Positions 27,243 to 36,310 of a stretch of DNA of 49,656 bases are shown piece after piece (within the stretch, counting starts at the first letter, position 1; every line of letters starts with the position of its first letter). The translations under genes and the position numbers were made by a program. The DNA is taken from the NCBI GenBank assembly GCA_030038415.1, contig JASHOX010000283.1, positions 1 through 49,656 on the forward strand, written 5' to 3'. The notes beneath the pieces are model-generated. The model was not told the DNA's origin. It saw nothing but the letters and a program-made list of their open reading frames with translations, and did no database searches. The DNA comes from Xanthobacteraceae bacterium. Its GTDB lineage: Bacteria; Pseudomonadota; Alphaproteobacteria; Rhizobiales; Xanthobacteraceae.

Positions 27243-29396
27243 TCACTCGTAGCGCAGCGCTTCGATCGGATCGAGGTGAGCAGCCTTGCGCGCGGGGTAA
27301 TAACCGAAGAACACGCCCACTGCGGCGGAAAACAAGAAACCGCCGACGATGGCTGCGAGGGAGATCGGAGCAAGCCAGCCGGCGATCGTTGAAATGCCCA
27401 CGGACGTCATAATTCCCATCACGATGCCGGCAAGGCCGCCGCTGACGCTGAGGAACACCGCTTCGGCAAGGAATTGCAGCAGGACATGCAGCCGGCGCGC
27501 GCCGATCGCCATGCGCAATCCGATCTCGCGCGTGCGCTCGGTCACGGACACGAGCAGGATGTTCATGATGCCGATGCCGCCGACGATGAGCGAGATCGAA
27601 GCGACCGCCGCCAACAACAGCGCCATGATGCGGCTGCTGCTTTCTGCGGTCTCGACAAATTGGCTGAGATTGCGGATTTCGAAGTCGTTGACGGCGCCGG
27701 GCTTGATGCGGTGGCGGAGAATAAGCGTGTTGCTTGCCTCGCGGATGGCGGTCTGGACGAGCGGCTGGCTCACCGCCTGCACGTAGATCTGATTGGCGAA
27801 ACCCGTCAGCCGTGCCTGCAAATTGTACGGATTAGGAGGCGGCAGATAGGGCCAATTGAGCATCGTTTGCAGCTGGGTCGGCGCCGCGACGCCGAGCACT
27901 TTGCGCTCGGCCGTCGTGAACGGGATCATGACAATATCGTCCTGGTCCGTGCCGAAAGGCGATTGGCCCTTGGCGACGAGCACGCCGATCACCTGAAGCG
28001 GCATGCCCTTGACCAGGATGAAGCCGCCGATCGGGTTCTCCCCGGGATTGAAGAGCTCGCGGTATACAGTCTGCCCGATAACGACGACGAGGTTGGCTTT
28101 GTTCTCGTCTTCGCCGGTGATGCCTCGGCCAGCGGCAATCCGCCAGTTTGTGATTGATGGATAGTTTGCACTGACGCCTTGGATGTTCGTCGTCCAGTTC
28201 TGAGTGCCGTATTGCACCTGGCCCTGCTGGCGAAGGAGGTAGCCGACTTGCGCGACCGCGGGATCGTCCCGGCGAATCGCGCGCGCATCCGCGACCGTGA
28301 TCGTACTGGCACTGCCGTAGCCGGCGCGGATGCCGCCGGTGGTGATCGCGCCGGGCAGAATCACCACGACATTGGTGCCGAGACTCTCGATCTGCTTGCG
28401 AACTGCGTCATTGGCGCCCTGGCCGATAGCGACCATCGTAATCAGCGCCGCGACGCCGATGAAGACGCCGAGCATGGTGAGCGCCGAGCGCATCTTGTTG
28501 CGTCCAATCGCCTGGGCGGCGGTGAACAGCACCATGAGCAGGAACGATAAATGCGCGCCGGCCGCAAGGCTTGGCATGGTCGCCGCGTGGGGTTGAAACA
28601 ATATCGAGCGCTGCCGCGCGGCGGCCGTCACGGCTGCCTTCGCCATCTCGCTTGTGGAGGAGGGAAGGGGGGCGGCCTTGCGGACCTTCTCGTCAGCGAC
28701 GATCTCACCGTCCCGCATCGTCAGGACGCGGTCGGCATAGGCGGCGATGTCGGACTCATGTGTTACCAGCACGATGGTAAGGCCCTGTTCGCGATTGAGC
28801 GAGACGAGCGTTTCCATGATCTCATGCGAGGTTTTGGTATCGAGGTTGCCGGTCGGCTCATCGGCGAGAAGAAGACTCGGCGAGTTGATCAGGGCCCGTG
28901 CAATCGCAACCCGCTGTTGCTGGCCGCCAGACAGCTGGCCCGGCGTGTTGCGCTCGCGGTCACCTAAGCCGATAAATTGCAGTGCGGCGCGCGCCCGTTC
29001 CATACGGACCGGCCCGCGCGTCGGCCCTCCGGCGGCGTAGTAGAGCGGCAAGCCGACATTCTCAAGCGCGCTGGTGCGGGCCAGAAGATTGAAGCTCTGG
29101 AATACGAAGCCGAGGCGCTCGCTGCGGATGCGGGCGAGGTCGGGTTCGTGCAGCGCGGCAACGTCGACGCCCTCGAGCAAGTACCGGCCGCTGGTCGGCC
29201 GGTCGAGGCAGCCGAGAATATTCATCAGCGTTGATTTGCCCGAACCCGACGAGCCCATGATGGCGACGAACTCGCCCGGCTGGACTGTCAGATCGATGCC
29301 GCGTAACGCCTCCACCTTGATGTCGCCGAGGACGAAAGTGCGGGTCAGCTTCTCGACCTTGATGATAGGTTGCGCGATGTCAACTCTACCCAGCAT
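27243..29396 (-). CDS. macB: MacB-type fused ABC ATPase/permease
   Basis: A 717-residue MacB: an N-terminal ATPase (Walker [11 protein letters not shown], signature LSGGQQQR, Walker [13 protein letters not shown], switch His in VTHESD) joined to one membrane helix ([30 protein letters not shown]), a periplasmic MacB_PCD domain and three C-terminal helices with the family end [20 protein letters not shown]. MacB works with MacA and an outer-membrane channel to expel macrolides, peptides or lipids. The ATG at 29396 begins the family homology and follows macA by 10 bp. No TolC-like gene is in the window. Confidence 0.93.
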   Translation of the reverse strand: MLGRVDIAQPIIKVEKLTRTFVLGDIKVEALRGIDLTVQPGEFVAIMGSSGSGKSTLMNILGCLDRPTSGRYLLEGVDVAALHEPDLARIRSERLGFVFQSFNLLARTSALENVGLPLYYAAGGPTRGPVRMERARAALQFIGLGDRERNTPGQLSGGQQQRVAIARALINSPSLLLADEPTGNLDTKTSHEIMETLVSLNREQGLTIVLVTHESDIAAYADRVLTMRDGEIVADEKVRKAAPLPSSTSEMAKAAVTAAARQRSILFQPHAATMPSLAAGAHLSFLLMVLFTAAQAIGRNKMRSALTMLGVFIGVAALITMVAIGQGANDAVRKQIESLGTNVVVILPGAITTGGIRAGYGSASTITVADARAIRRDDPAVAQVGYLLRQQGQVQYGTQNWTTNIQGVSANYPSITNWRIAAGRGITGEDENKANLVVVIGQTVYRELFNPGENPIGGFILVKGMPLQVIGVLVAKGQSPFGTDQDDIVMIPFTTAERKVLGVAAPTQLQTMLNWPYLPPPNPYNLQARLTGFANQIYVQAVSQPLVQTAIREASNTLILRHRIKPGAVNDFEIRNLSQFVETAESSSRIMALLLAAVASISLIVGGIGIMNILLVSVTERTREIGLRMAIGARRLHVLLQFLAEAVFLSVSGGLAGIVMGIMTSVGISTIAGWLAPISLAAIVGGFLFSAAVGVFFGYYPARKAAHLDPIEALRYE

Positions 29397-29406
29397 CGGC
29401 GTACTC

Positions 29407-30642
29407 TCAGAATCGCGGCGGCGGCACACCCGACTGGCTACTGCCGCTTTCAGCGGTGATGACTTGGTCTCCCGGATGGAAATCGCCTTGGCTAATTTCG
29501 GTGAAGTTGCCGTCATCGAGGCCGGTGACGACGGGCACCGCGACCGGCGCGCCGGCGCGCAGTACCCAAACGCGCTGCTGCTCACTGGTTGGCGTGCCCC
29601 CGGACGCAACCGCTGAAAGACCGCCGGGCGTGTAGCGCAGCGCCTGGTCGGGTACGCGCAGCACGTCGTTTCTTTGATCAATGACGATCTGGGTGGAGGC
29701 TGTCATTCCCGGCATCAGCGCCAGATCGCTGTTATCGACGCCCACTACGACATCGTAGGTCACGACGTTCTGCACCGTGTTCGGCGACACACGGACCTGA
29801 GTCACAGTGCCTTGGAAGACCCGCTTGGGATAAGCATCGACGGTAAAGGTTGTTTTGTCTCCCACTTTGATGCCGCCCATGTCGCCTTCACTGGTGTTGG
29901 TGTCCACCTCCATCTGCTTAAGATCGGTAGCGATGAGGAACAGTGTCGGCGTCTGGAAGCTGGAAGCGACGGTCTGCCCGCCGGTTACGGCGCGGGATAC
30001 CACCGTGCCGTCCACAGGCGAGATGATATCAGTGTAGCCGAGATTGAGCTTGGCGCTTTCTACCAGCGCCTGGTCGAGCTTGACCGTCCCTTCGTCCTGG
30101 TTGACGATATAGGCTTGATCTTCAGCCTGTTGGCGCGCGATCGAGTTCTGCTCGGCAAGCTTCTGATAACGCGCGAGATCTGTGCGGGCCTCGCCGAGGA
30201 TGGCCTGATCGCGCAGAAGCTGAGCAGAATCTTGATCGAGTGTCGCCTGATACGGGCGTGGATCGATCTTGGCGCAGACCTGACCCGCCCTGACCCGTGT
30301 GTTGTAGTCGCAGTAAATGTTCTGGATCACCCCGGAGTCGTAGGACCCGACGATGATCGTGAGCACCGGATTGACGGTCCCCGTAGCGGTTGCCGTACGC
30401 GAAATCGTGCCGTGCGCCACGGGCACGGTGGTGTACTGAATTGTGCTTCTGCCGCCGAGGCCCCATAGGCCAAGCAGGATGCCGCCAACGACGAGAACGG
30501 CAACCGCTGCGGCGGCAAGCCCGTATTTTTTGACGCCAGACCAGCTTCTTCTTGTGGTCGCCGGTGTCGCCGGAAATTTGAGCACTTTTCCCCGGCCCTC
30601 GACTTTCGCGGCATCTTGCGGCGCATCTGAACTGAGACTCAT
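29407..30642 (-). CDS. macA: MacA-type periplasmic adaptor
   Basis: A 411-residue membrane-fusion protein. An N-terminal anchor (about residues 40-62) is followed by the first lipoyl half (NPVLTIIVGSYDSGVIQNIYCDYNTRVRAGQ), a helical hairpin (about 120-175) and the second lipoyl half (DIISPVDGTVVSRAVTGGQTVASS). The beta-barrel carries VDTNTSEGDMGGIKVG, and a membrane-proximal domain closes the chain. This is the MacA layout. The ATG at 30642 has GGAGAA 6 nt upstream. It sits between a small secreted-protein gene and macB in one operon. Confidence 0.92.
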   Translation of the reverse strand: MSLSSDAPQDAAKVEGRGKVLKFPATPATTRRSWSGVKKYGLAAAAVAVLVVGGILLGLWGLGGRSTIQYTTVPVAHGTISRTATATGTVNPVLTIIVGSYDSGVIQNIYCDYNTRVRAGQVCAKIDPRPYQATLDQDSAQLLRDQAILGEARTDLARYQKLAEQNSIARQQAEDQAYIVNQDEGTVKLDQALVESAKLNLGYTDIISPVDGTVVSRAVTGGQTVASSFQTPTLFLIATDLKQMEVDTNTSEGDMGGIKVGDKTTFTVDAYPKRVFQGTVTQVRVSPNTVQNVVTYDVVVGVDNSDLALMPGMTASTQIVIDQRNDVLRVPDQALRYTPGGLSAVASGGTPTSEQQRVWVLRAGAPVAVPVVTGLDDGNFTEISQGDFHPGDQVITAESGSSQSGVPPPRF

Positions 30643-30658
30643 CGTTTTCTCCGTTGTC

Positions 30659-31048
30659 TCAATGCGTTCCCGCGGCCGCGGCATGATCGGCTCGGCGGCA
30701 CCGTCCGAATTCAGTAACCGGCTTGTCCGCACCGTATTGCTGCCACACGATGCCCATGGAGGATCGGTCGATGCCAAGGCTGTAATTATCGACGTTCCCA
30801 CTTATGGCGATGTTGCTGATCGACACATTGCTCAAGTTATAGGTTTGGCTGCCCAGTTGCACTTGCACGGTCTTGGCGTTTTCATCAAAGACGACGCCGA
30901 TCGGCCGGCTTTCCGATCCCAATTGGTCGGCCGTATCGGTCAGGACGCAATCAAGTTGCTGCGCCGCGGCGGAGGCGCCGGGGGAGCGCGCCAAGACGCC
31001 GATCAATACCGCCACACTGACTGCCGTCGATGAGCGAAATCTTTGCAT
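30659..31048 (-). CDS. Small secreted hypothetical protein ahead of macAB
   Basis: A 129-residue protein I cannot assign. Residues 1-28 look like a signal peptide ending in ASA. The rest is a small domain with Cys34 and Cys116 and beta-type repeats (VSISNIAISGNVDNYSLGID). Known relatives of this look are short periplasmic proteins of unknown function. GAGGAG lies just before the ATG. It is first in the macAB operon, 16 bp before macA, behind a FixK/FNR-like site, so it may assist the pump or be its cargo; that is inference. Confidence 0.75.
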   Translation of the reverse strand: MQRFRSSTAVSVAVLIGVLARSPGASAAAQQLDCVLTDTADQLGSESRPIGVVFDENAKTVQVQLGSQTYNLSNVSISNIAISGNVDNYSLGIDRSSMGIVWQQYGADKPVTEFGRCRRADHAAAAGTH

Positions 31049-31117
31049 TCTCTCCTCAACCGCATGGCGTGATGCCCGGTTGGGGTTAATATTTGCCTGA
31101 ATCGGCCGCTGGACACA

Positions 31118-31131
31118 TTGATTTGGGTCAA
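31118..31131. promoter_or_regulatory. FixK/FNR-type site for the macAB operon
   Basis: TTGATTTGGGTCAA. It predicts a leftward start near 31083 and a 35-nt leader, with an AAATAT -10 element at 31089-31094 on the minus strand. Confidence 0.75.
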
Positions 31132-31164
31132 CATCGGCGGCCGACGAGCTTCAGACGGCACAGC

Positions 31165-31188
31165 CAAAAAAGCCCATTAACTTATGGG
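31165..31188 (-). terminator. Weak intrinsic terminator after the cytochrome c gene
   Basis: On the minus strand, CCCAT and ATGGG form a 5-bp stem with a 6-nt loop followed by a run of six T. It lies about 90 bp after the cytochrome c stop and before the macAB promoter. The stem is short, so the call is moderate. Confidence 0.45.
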
Positions 31189-31278
31189 ATCCAACAGGGA
31201 TTTTCCGAGCCTCTCGAAGCCATGCTGACAATGTTTTCTGGGTGAGCAATCAGCGCGGGAAGCAGGCTCGAATGCCGA

Positions 31279-31728
31279 CTATTTCTGCTGAATTCGATTC
31301 AGGTAATCGATAACGGCCAAGATACGCAATCGCACGACGGCTTCGGGATCAATGGATGGATGGATCTCGGAAGGGTTGATGCGCGGCCACACGTTCAGTT
31401 CTCCAAACAAGTCGGGGCTGTAGCGGTCTCCCCAAATCGGCATCTCGCGCGTACCATGAGCCGCGACCGCCTTTCTCCCATCGATAATTTCATAAACAAA
31501 GTCGGCGGGAAATGTGCCGTTGTTGTTCTTGCTGAGGAGCGTCAAATCTGGCGGCAGCACTTTGAGTTGCACGCTGACCGGTCCATTGCCCCTGCCATCG
31601 GCGCCGTGGCACGCGGCGCATCCCTGTTGATATTCGAACTTGCCGTGATCGATGTCCTGCGACCAAGCGGCGGAATTGAACCCTATGGCAGCGACGATCA
31701 TGGCAAACGCCACCGCGAACTTAGGCAT
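31279..31728 (-). CDS. Secreted monoheme c-type cytochrome
   Basis: A 149-residue periplasmic cytochrome c. A signal peptide (about residues 1-23, ending SAAWSQ) is followed by the single heme motif CAACH in YQQGCAACHGADGRGNG. The likely distal ligand is the Met in TREMPIWGDRY. The LPPDLTLLSKNNNGTFPADFVYEIIDG segment is typical of small class I cytochromes with oxidases or dehydrogenases. I prefer the ATG at 31728, which has GAGAAG upstream; an ATG at 31749 lacks one. No FixK/FNR site was found in front. Its redox partner is not in view; the periplasmic molybdenum enzyme of this window is one candidate. Confidence 0.88.
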   Translation of the reverse strand: MPKFAVAFAMIVAAIGFNSAAWSQDIDHGKFEYQQGCAACHGADGRGNGPVSVQLKVLPPDLTLLSKNNNGTFPADFVYEIIDGRKAVAAHGTREMPIWGDRYSPDLFGELNVWPRINPSEIHPSIDPEAVVRLRILAVIDYLNRIQQK

Positions 31729-31835
31729 ACTGATCTTCTCGCCGCTCATGCTGTTTCAGTATAACAAGTCGAAGCCCGCATCGGCCTATCGGACGGCGAC
31801 CGTGGTATTTCACTCGTTGGGCCGGACCGCCACTT

Positions 31836-31872
31836 AAAAGATAAGGTCCCGGCCACAAATCTGGTCGGGACC
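31836..31872 (-). terminator. Intrinsic terminator of the secreted repeat-protein gene
   Basis: On the minus strand an 11-bp stem (31862-31872 with 31845-31855, one G-U pair) and 6-nt loop are followed by TTATCTTTT. It begins 26 bp after the stop of the gene at 31898-32305. This is the best terminator in the window. Confidence 0.75.
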
Positions 31873-31897
31873 CAACAGGTCGATCTGCAGATTTTCC

Positions 31898-32305
31898 TTA
31901 CTGCACCCTCTTGCCGGAGCTGTTGTAGCTAGGGCCCATGTTACTTGGTCCGCCGACATCGTTGGCATGCGAACCGGCGCCACCCGGCGAGATGGGCGCG
32001 CCCGTCGGGCCCGCCGGCTGGCCACCTGACATGCTGGTCGGTTGCCTGCCCTGCGGCCCAGTATTAACGGGCACACCCGTCACTGTTCCCTGCGAAGTAT
32101 AGCCAGGCATTGGGCCCCCCGGCTGGCGCTGGCCACCCGTGGCGGGCTGTTGCGCGCCAGCAGGCGGAGTGGGCATGCTGGTCGTTGCGCCCTGCGAATT
32201 ATAGGCAGGCATTTGAGAAACCTGCTGCGCCAAGACTGGAATTGAACTTAAGGCAGCGCCTAGCGCAACAGCGGCGAAGCCTATCGTGACAGTTTTGTAA
32301 AACAT
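31898..32305 (-). CDS. Secreted Pro/Gly/Gln-rich repeat protein
   Basis: A 135-residue protein with a signal peptide (residues 1-26, ending VLAQQ) and a disordered, low-complexity mature part. Three copies of a short repeat of the form P-x-Y-[NT]-S-[QS]-G occur at residues 33-39, 67-73 and 125-131. No family is recognised. The gene has GGAGGAG before the ATG, a perfect FixK/FNR-like site (23-nt predicted leader) and a good terminator, so it is a well-built single-gene unit. A periplasmic or surface role is likely. Confidence 0.8.
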   Translation of the reverse strand: MFYKTVTIGFAAVALGAALSSIPVLAQQVSQMPAYNSQGATTSMPTPPAGAQQPATGGQRQPGGPMPGYTSQGTVTGVPVNTGPQGRQPTSMSGGQPAGPTGAPISPGGAGSHANDVGGPSNMGPSYNSSGKRVQ

Positions 32306-32362
32306 TGGAATCTCCTCCGGTGATAACCTTGAAAAAACTAGCGGTAGGTCGCGTCAGTTGCC

Positions 32363-32376
32363 TTGATCTGGATCAA
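32363..32376. promoter_or_regulatory. FixK/FNR-type site for the secreted repeat protein
   Basis: TTGATCTGGATCAA, a perfect TTGAT-N4-ATCAA palindrome. The predicted leftward start is near 32328, with TAGTTT as the -10 element. Confidence 0.8.
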
Positions 32377-32548
32377 TAGTGAAAAATGGCGTCGAGGCTG
32401 ACTGGTTCGACCGCGCGGTTCTAACCGGGCATCTCGACCCTGCGTCAATTATAAACAGAGGTGGCAGGCAGCGCTGGCGCATAGACGTCGGCGCAAGTGG
32501 ACGCGAAACGATGAGCCAACCAGGCTTGATAAGCCGGAAGACGGTCAG

Positions 32549-33673
32549 CTATTCGGCCGGCGCGCCCTCCAGCGCCAGGCGCGGACGGACGATCTTGGCG
32601 ACGCGGTGGCCCAGACGGAGCAAAGGTGCCTCGATCAAGTAATAGCTGAGCGCGCCGGCGGCCAAACAAACCGGAACAACGGTGAAGATGCAGACGGTCT
32701 GCGCCGGCAGATAGGGTTGCGCGATGGTATGGTTCCACGTCCACGTCTCGATCAAATTCAACAGGGGGAAATGAAGGACGTATAGACTGTAGGAGATACG
32801 GCCGAGGAACCGCAGCGGCCGGACATTTAGGGCGCGCGCGAGCCAAGCGCCCTGCGGCGCAAGCAGATAGCCGATGATGAGCGCGGCACCAAACCCTTCG
32901 ATATGAGTATGGTCCGTCGTGGTGATGAAGCCTAACAGATACATATTGGTCGGCACCATTACCGCGAGTACCGCAACGATGAACAGCACGAACGCAAGGC
33001 GTTTCGACATGCCCTCGATAGCGGGGGTAAAGACAGTTCGGATCATCAGGCCGAGCTGGAAGCAAAAAAAGAACATCGTCCAGAACGGAAATCCACTGCT
33101 GTTCGATACCCACAACAAAGTGGCCAGGACCACAATCTGGAATGGCGCGGAGAGGAGACGATTGGAAAACACCAGGATCGGGAATACCACGCTGGCCCAA
33201 ACTTCCACATGGAGACTCCACAGCGGAAACAGGTAACTGGTCACCGGATCGTTGAAGGTGAATATTGCCTGTTGCTGTAGTGTGAGCACAGAGCCAAGCA
33301 AGTCCCAGTGAATGGGAACCGTCATGATTTCGCTTATAACAATAGCAAGAGCGATGGCCGTCCACACCGCGGGCAGCAAACGGAACGCCCGCCTGATCAT
33401 GAAGGCGAGATAGCTTCGCGAAGTCAGCTCTTGTTCGCGTTGGAGACTTTCGCCGAGCACGAACCCGGACAGCACGAAGAACACTGTCACAGCGCCCGGG
33501 CCGCAGAAGACGGAGGTTAGAATCAGGTTCACCACGGTCGGAAAGTTAAGATGGCTTAGCGTCTCCGGGCCCGCCCTGCCGCCGAAGATGTGGAAAAAAA
33601 CGACCATCATCGCCGCAACGCCGCGCAAACTTTCAAGTTCTGTGTAAAAGCGGCTCTTGCTGGCTGGTTTCAT
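32549..33673 (-). CDS. Acyltransferase 3 family membrane protein (OafA-like)
   Basis: A 374-residue multi-pass acyltransferase that usually O-acetylates surface sugars. Family marks are RFYTELESLRGVAAMMVVFFHIF with the catalytic-type His at the end of helix 1, FFVLSGFVLGESL, RRAFRLLPAVW and the C-terminal ISYSLYVLHFPLL. About ten membrane helices are seen. Start is uncertain: the ATG at 33673 opens the family homology, while an ATG at 33742 adds 23 residues; neither has a good ribosome site. It has no SGNH domain fused, but a separate SGNH hydrolase gene is divergent from it. Confidence 0.87.
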   Translation of the reverse strand: MKPASKSRFYTELESLRGVAAMMVVFFHIFGGRAGPETLSHLNFPTVVNLILTSVFCGPGAVTVFFVLSGFVLGESLQREQELTSRSYLAFMIRRAFRLLPAVWTAIALAIVISEIMTVPIHWDLLGSVLTLQQQAIFTFNDPVTSYLFPLWSLHVEVWASVVFPILVFSNRLLSAPFQIVVLATLLWVSNSSGFPFWTMFFFCFQLGLMIRTVFTPAIEGMSKRLAFVLFIVAVLAVMVPTNMYLLGFITTTDHTHIEGFGAALIIGYLLAPQGAWLARALNVRPLRFLGRISYSLYVLHFPLLNLIETWTWNHTIAQPYLPAQTVCIFTVVPVCLAAGALSYYLIEAPLLRLGHRVAKIVRPRLALEGAPAE

Positions 33674-34186
33674 GGTGCTGACTGCTTGTGTCCCATGGTT
33701 GGCCGTATTCCTCAAGCGGCGGATGCCAAGCTTTGAGCACATGCAGTAGTTTTATCCATCGGAGTCAAATTATCGTCCTGGGGCTCTGAAAAGGCTGCTA
33801 GTGACACCGACAACATTCAAGTCACAATTTTGCAAAGGGAACTGATTGAGCATCCTAGAAGCTTTAGAGGCCCGCTCGGATGCTTGCGAACCAGATTGAC
33901 ATATATATGCGCTTGGCGCTCCACTCTCTTGATCGATTGACAAGGCAAAGCAATTCAATGCGATGGCTAACACTAAGGACGCGGGTGCCAAGTCCGCGTC
34001 AGCCGCTTAATGTCCGAGGCAATACGGTCTTTTCGTATGGATCGCTGCCGCATGAAGCGAATTCGCACTGTCGTGGGCCAATATCAGTCCACGCTCGTGC
34101 CACGACGCGAGCTTCAAGATTGCTGAGCGGAACGCGATTCTGGCCCACTGCGTCAGATATATCTGCCCAAGCGATGAGGACGCAAA
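33674..34186. other. Gene-free spacer between acyltransferase and SGNH hydrolase genes
   Basis: About 510 bp with no supported gene. It looks more AT-rich than the surrounding DNA, with TTGACATATATATGC near 33896, which could be part of a promoter. No FNR/FixK site with correct spacing is present. A 107-codon frame here has no recognisable domain or good start. Confidence 0.5.
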
Positions 34187-34957
34187 TTGGCTATTGCCGG
34201 TAGAAATCTTCTGATCCGAGCGATCGCAGCCGGGTGCCTGTTCATCGCAGGAACCGTTTGCGGCTACTTCATCCGCCACGATCAGATCCTCCCCGATAAG
34301 CTGGCGAAGGCAGTGGCGCCGCCACCGGCACCATCCTCCGAGACCATCGTGCTGCCCCCGATGCCTCCCCCCGGCGTCATCGATCCGTGGCAATCACCTT
34401 GGTTCCGATTGCGCTATGGTTTTATGTCCGCGTTCCCAGTCCGGACCGCAGTCGTCATGGTCGGCGATTCGATTACCGAGGGCGCCGATTGGCACGTGCT
34501 CCTGCGCGGCATCGACCTCGTCAACCAAGGCATCGGCGGCGACACGACTGTCGGGCTTCTGAAGCGAGTTGATCTGGTGAAGCGTACCGGCGCGCGGACG
34601 ATCGCGCTTATGTTCGGGGTCAATGATCTGCTGCAAGGGCAGCCCGTCGATCAGGTCTACTCACGCTATGCGCAGGCGGTCAGTGAGCTGGCGGAACCCG
34701 GCAAATGTGTGATCGTGCAATCGACCTTGCTGACGCGTAGGGGCGCCGCAGTCAACAGATCCATCGCCGCGCTCAATGCGGAGATGGCGGCCTACTGCAA
34801 GAGCGGGAAATGTGCCTTCTTGGATCTAAACGCGAAGATTGCGGTTGACGGCGAGCTACCTGCGGAAGCGACGGTTGACGGCATTCATCCAACTCCCGTC
34901 CTTTATGCAAGCTGGCGCGACATGCTGGTCCCGTATCTTGCGAGTTGCGGTCAATAG
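34187..34957 (+). CDS. SGNH/GDSL hydrolase, membrane-anchored or secreted
   Basis: A 256-residue GDSL-type esterase. An N-terminal hydrophobic segment (about residues 8-27) suggests export or a membrane anchor. Catalytic blocks: I VMVGDSITEG (Ser), II NQGIGGDTT (Gly), III FGVNDLL (Asn), V VDGIHPT (Asp and His). The closest style is the acetylhydrolase or acetylxylan-esterase branch. The start appears to be TTG at 34187 with GAGGA just upstream, since no in-frame ATG fits. It sits between two acyltransferase-3 genes, which suggests work on acetylated surface sugars. Confidence 0.86.
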   Translation: MAIAGRNLLIRAIAAGCLFIAGTVCGYFIRHDQILPDKLAKAVAPPPAPSSETIVLPPMPPPGVIDPWQSPWFRLRYGFMSAFPVRTAVVMVGDSITEGADWHVLLRGIDLVNQGIGGDTTVGLLKRVDLVKRTGARTIALMFGVNDLLQGQPVDQVYSRYAQAVSELAEPGKCVIVQSTLLTRRGAAVNRSIAALNAEMAAYCKSGKCAFLDLNAKIAVDGELPAEATVDGIHPTPVLYASWRDMLVPYLASCGQ

Positions 34958-35020
34958 CACGCGCCATCGTTTCTCGAAGCGATAAGCTTTTGTGGCTCCC
35001 ACGATTCGGAGGAACTAAAC

Positions 35021-35145
35021 ATGCAAGCGATTACGACGCTCGGTCTGGACACCGCCAACGCGCCCTTTTCACCAGTATCCCCGTAGCGGTTGGCCAAAGG
35101 GCCGTTGTCAGTCCGTGGATGACCGATTATGAAAACAATATATCA
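35021..35145 (+). pseudogene. Remnant of an IS110-family transposase (N-terminus)
   Basis: Behind a GGAGG ribosome site, an ATG at 35021 opens a 21-codon frame reading MQAITTLGLDTANAPF before a stop at 35083. The start closely resembles the N-terminus of IS110-family transposases (pattern M-x-A-I-T-T-[LV]-G-L-D-I-A-K-S-V-F), including the first catalytic Asp of the DEDD set. In another frame FTSIPVAVGQRAVV continues the resemblance, implying a frameshift. Everything after about 35145 is gone. It marks an old insertion or recombination event between the SGNH and acyltransferase genes. Confidence 0.55.
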
Positions 35146-35183
35146 TCAGCCTCTAGATTTGTATCGAACGGGTAAGCGGGCTT

Positions 35184-36197
35184 ATGCGAGACGATAAGAG
35201 ATCATTTGTCGTCCTTGATGGCCTTCGCGGCATTGCTGCGTTCACGGTCGTCCTTGGGCACGTCTCCTACACATCTCATGAGATTGTGCCCGAATCCTAT
35301 CTCGCGGTCGATTTCTTTTTCGCACTCAGCGGTTTTGTGCTGGCGCATGCCTATGGCGAGAAGCTGCGCGAAGGACTGCCAGCGATGCAGTTCATGCTCA
35401 TTCGATTAGTCCGGCTTTACCCGCTCTATCTGCTGGCCATTGCGCTGTGGCTGCCGCTCGGGTGGCTAGGCCTGACAAGTGGAAGGCTCGATCTCGGAAC
35501 GACTGCATTCACCGTGGTAACCGCTGTTTTCTTTCTACCAAGGCCGCTGCCCGGGCTGCTCTATCCACTCAATCCGGCAGCATGGTCGCTTTTCTTCGAG
35601 TTGACCGCAAACGCAGAGCTTGGCGCGCTGGGCCGACTGCTCGGCAACTTCACGCTATGCTTCATCGTTGGTAGTTCCGCAGTCGCTTTAGCGGTGTACG
35701 CAGAGAATTACGGTATCGACGGCGGCATATGGGCAGTCTTCTGGAGCAGCTTTTTCCGTGTCAGCTATTCATTTTTCGCCGGCATCCTCATTTATCGAAT
35801 TTGGCTGGCGCGGAAGCCTTTCGTCTCCCTGCCGGCGCTGATTGTTCTGCTTGGGCTTCTTGGAATCCTGATCTGCCGTCCCGTCGATCGGTATGAGAGC
35901 ACTTACGCCCTGCTTGCAGCGCTGCTCGCTTTTCCGCTTCTGATATGGATAGGGGCGTCCAGCAAGCCTGGACCGTTCATCGCTCGGATTTGTTCGTGGC
36001 TGGGGGCGGTATCTTATGCCGTCTATGTGCTGCACTTGCCCTTGTATTTTCTGACAATAGAGATCGCGAACGTGTCGCTTGTGGCGTGGCCATGGCAAAT
36101 CGCCTTCCTTGGACTTGTTATTGTCGTTGCTGATCTCGCGGATCGCTATTTTGATGGCCCCGTCAGAAAACGGCTATCCATAGCGGCTGGTGTGTAA
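35184..36197 (+). CDS. Acyltransferase 3 family membrane protein
   Basis: A 337-residue multi-pass acyltransferase. It shows SFVVLDGLRGIAAFTVVLGHV with the helix-1 His, VDFFFALSGFVLAHAYG, RLVRLYPLYLLA and WSLFFELTAN, the usual active-site features, and LGAVSYAVYVLHLPLY near the end. It is only distantly similar to the acyltransferase at 32549-33673, so they are not a recent duplication. The ATG at 35184 has only a weak ribosome site (AAGCGGG). The IS110 remnant lies just upstream, so its original promoter may have been lost or replaced. Confidence 0.88.
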   Translation: MRDDKRSFVVLDGLRGIAAFTVVLGHVSYTSHEIVPESYLAVDFFFALSGFVLAHAYGEKLREGLPAMQFMLIRLVRLYPLYLLAIALWLPLGWLGLTSGRLDLGTTAFTVVTAVFFLPRPLPGLLYPLNPAAWSLFFELTANAELGALGRLLGNFTLCFIVGSSAVALAVYAENYGIDGGIWAVFWSSFFRVSYSFFAGILIYRIWLARKPFVSLPALIVLLGLLGILICRPVDRYESTYALLAALLAFPLLIWIGASSKPGPFIARICSWLGAVSYAVYVLHLPLYFLTIEIANVSLVAWPWQIAFLGLVIVVADLADRYFDGPVRKRLSIAAGV

Positions 36198-36310
36198 AGT
36201 ATAAAAAGCGACCCCAGTCGCAGCGACGCGCCGATCACGGCACGACTGTGCATACAAGCCTGGGGCGCGCCCCGATCAATCACCTGGGAGTCCCAGTGCT
36301 GATTATAATC

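Noticed and set aside
32379..32642. An 87-codon frame right after the site at 32363-32376
   Set aside because: It could be read as a target of that site, but it overlaps the acyltransferase end antisense and is Arg-rich with no family.
32445..33365. A 306-codon frame on the same strand as the acyltransferase but in another register
   Set aside because: The overlapping acyltransferase frame has clear membrane helices and family motifs; this one has none.
33929..33943. TTGATCGATTGACAA as another FixK/FNR site
   Set aside because: The half sites are 5 nt apart rather than 4 and the right arm is GACAA, so it does not fit the palindrome.
33880..34203. A 107-codon frame in the spacer before the SGNH hydrolase
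   Set aside because: No ribosome site, no recognisable domain, and it runs into the SGNH start region.
36262..36273. Palindrome GGGGCGCGCCCC
   Set aside because: Perfect but without loop or T-run; likely chance in GC-rich DNA, and not a terminator.
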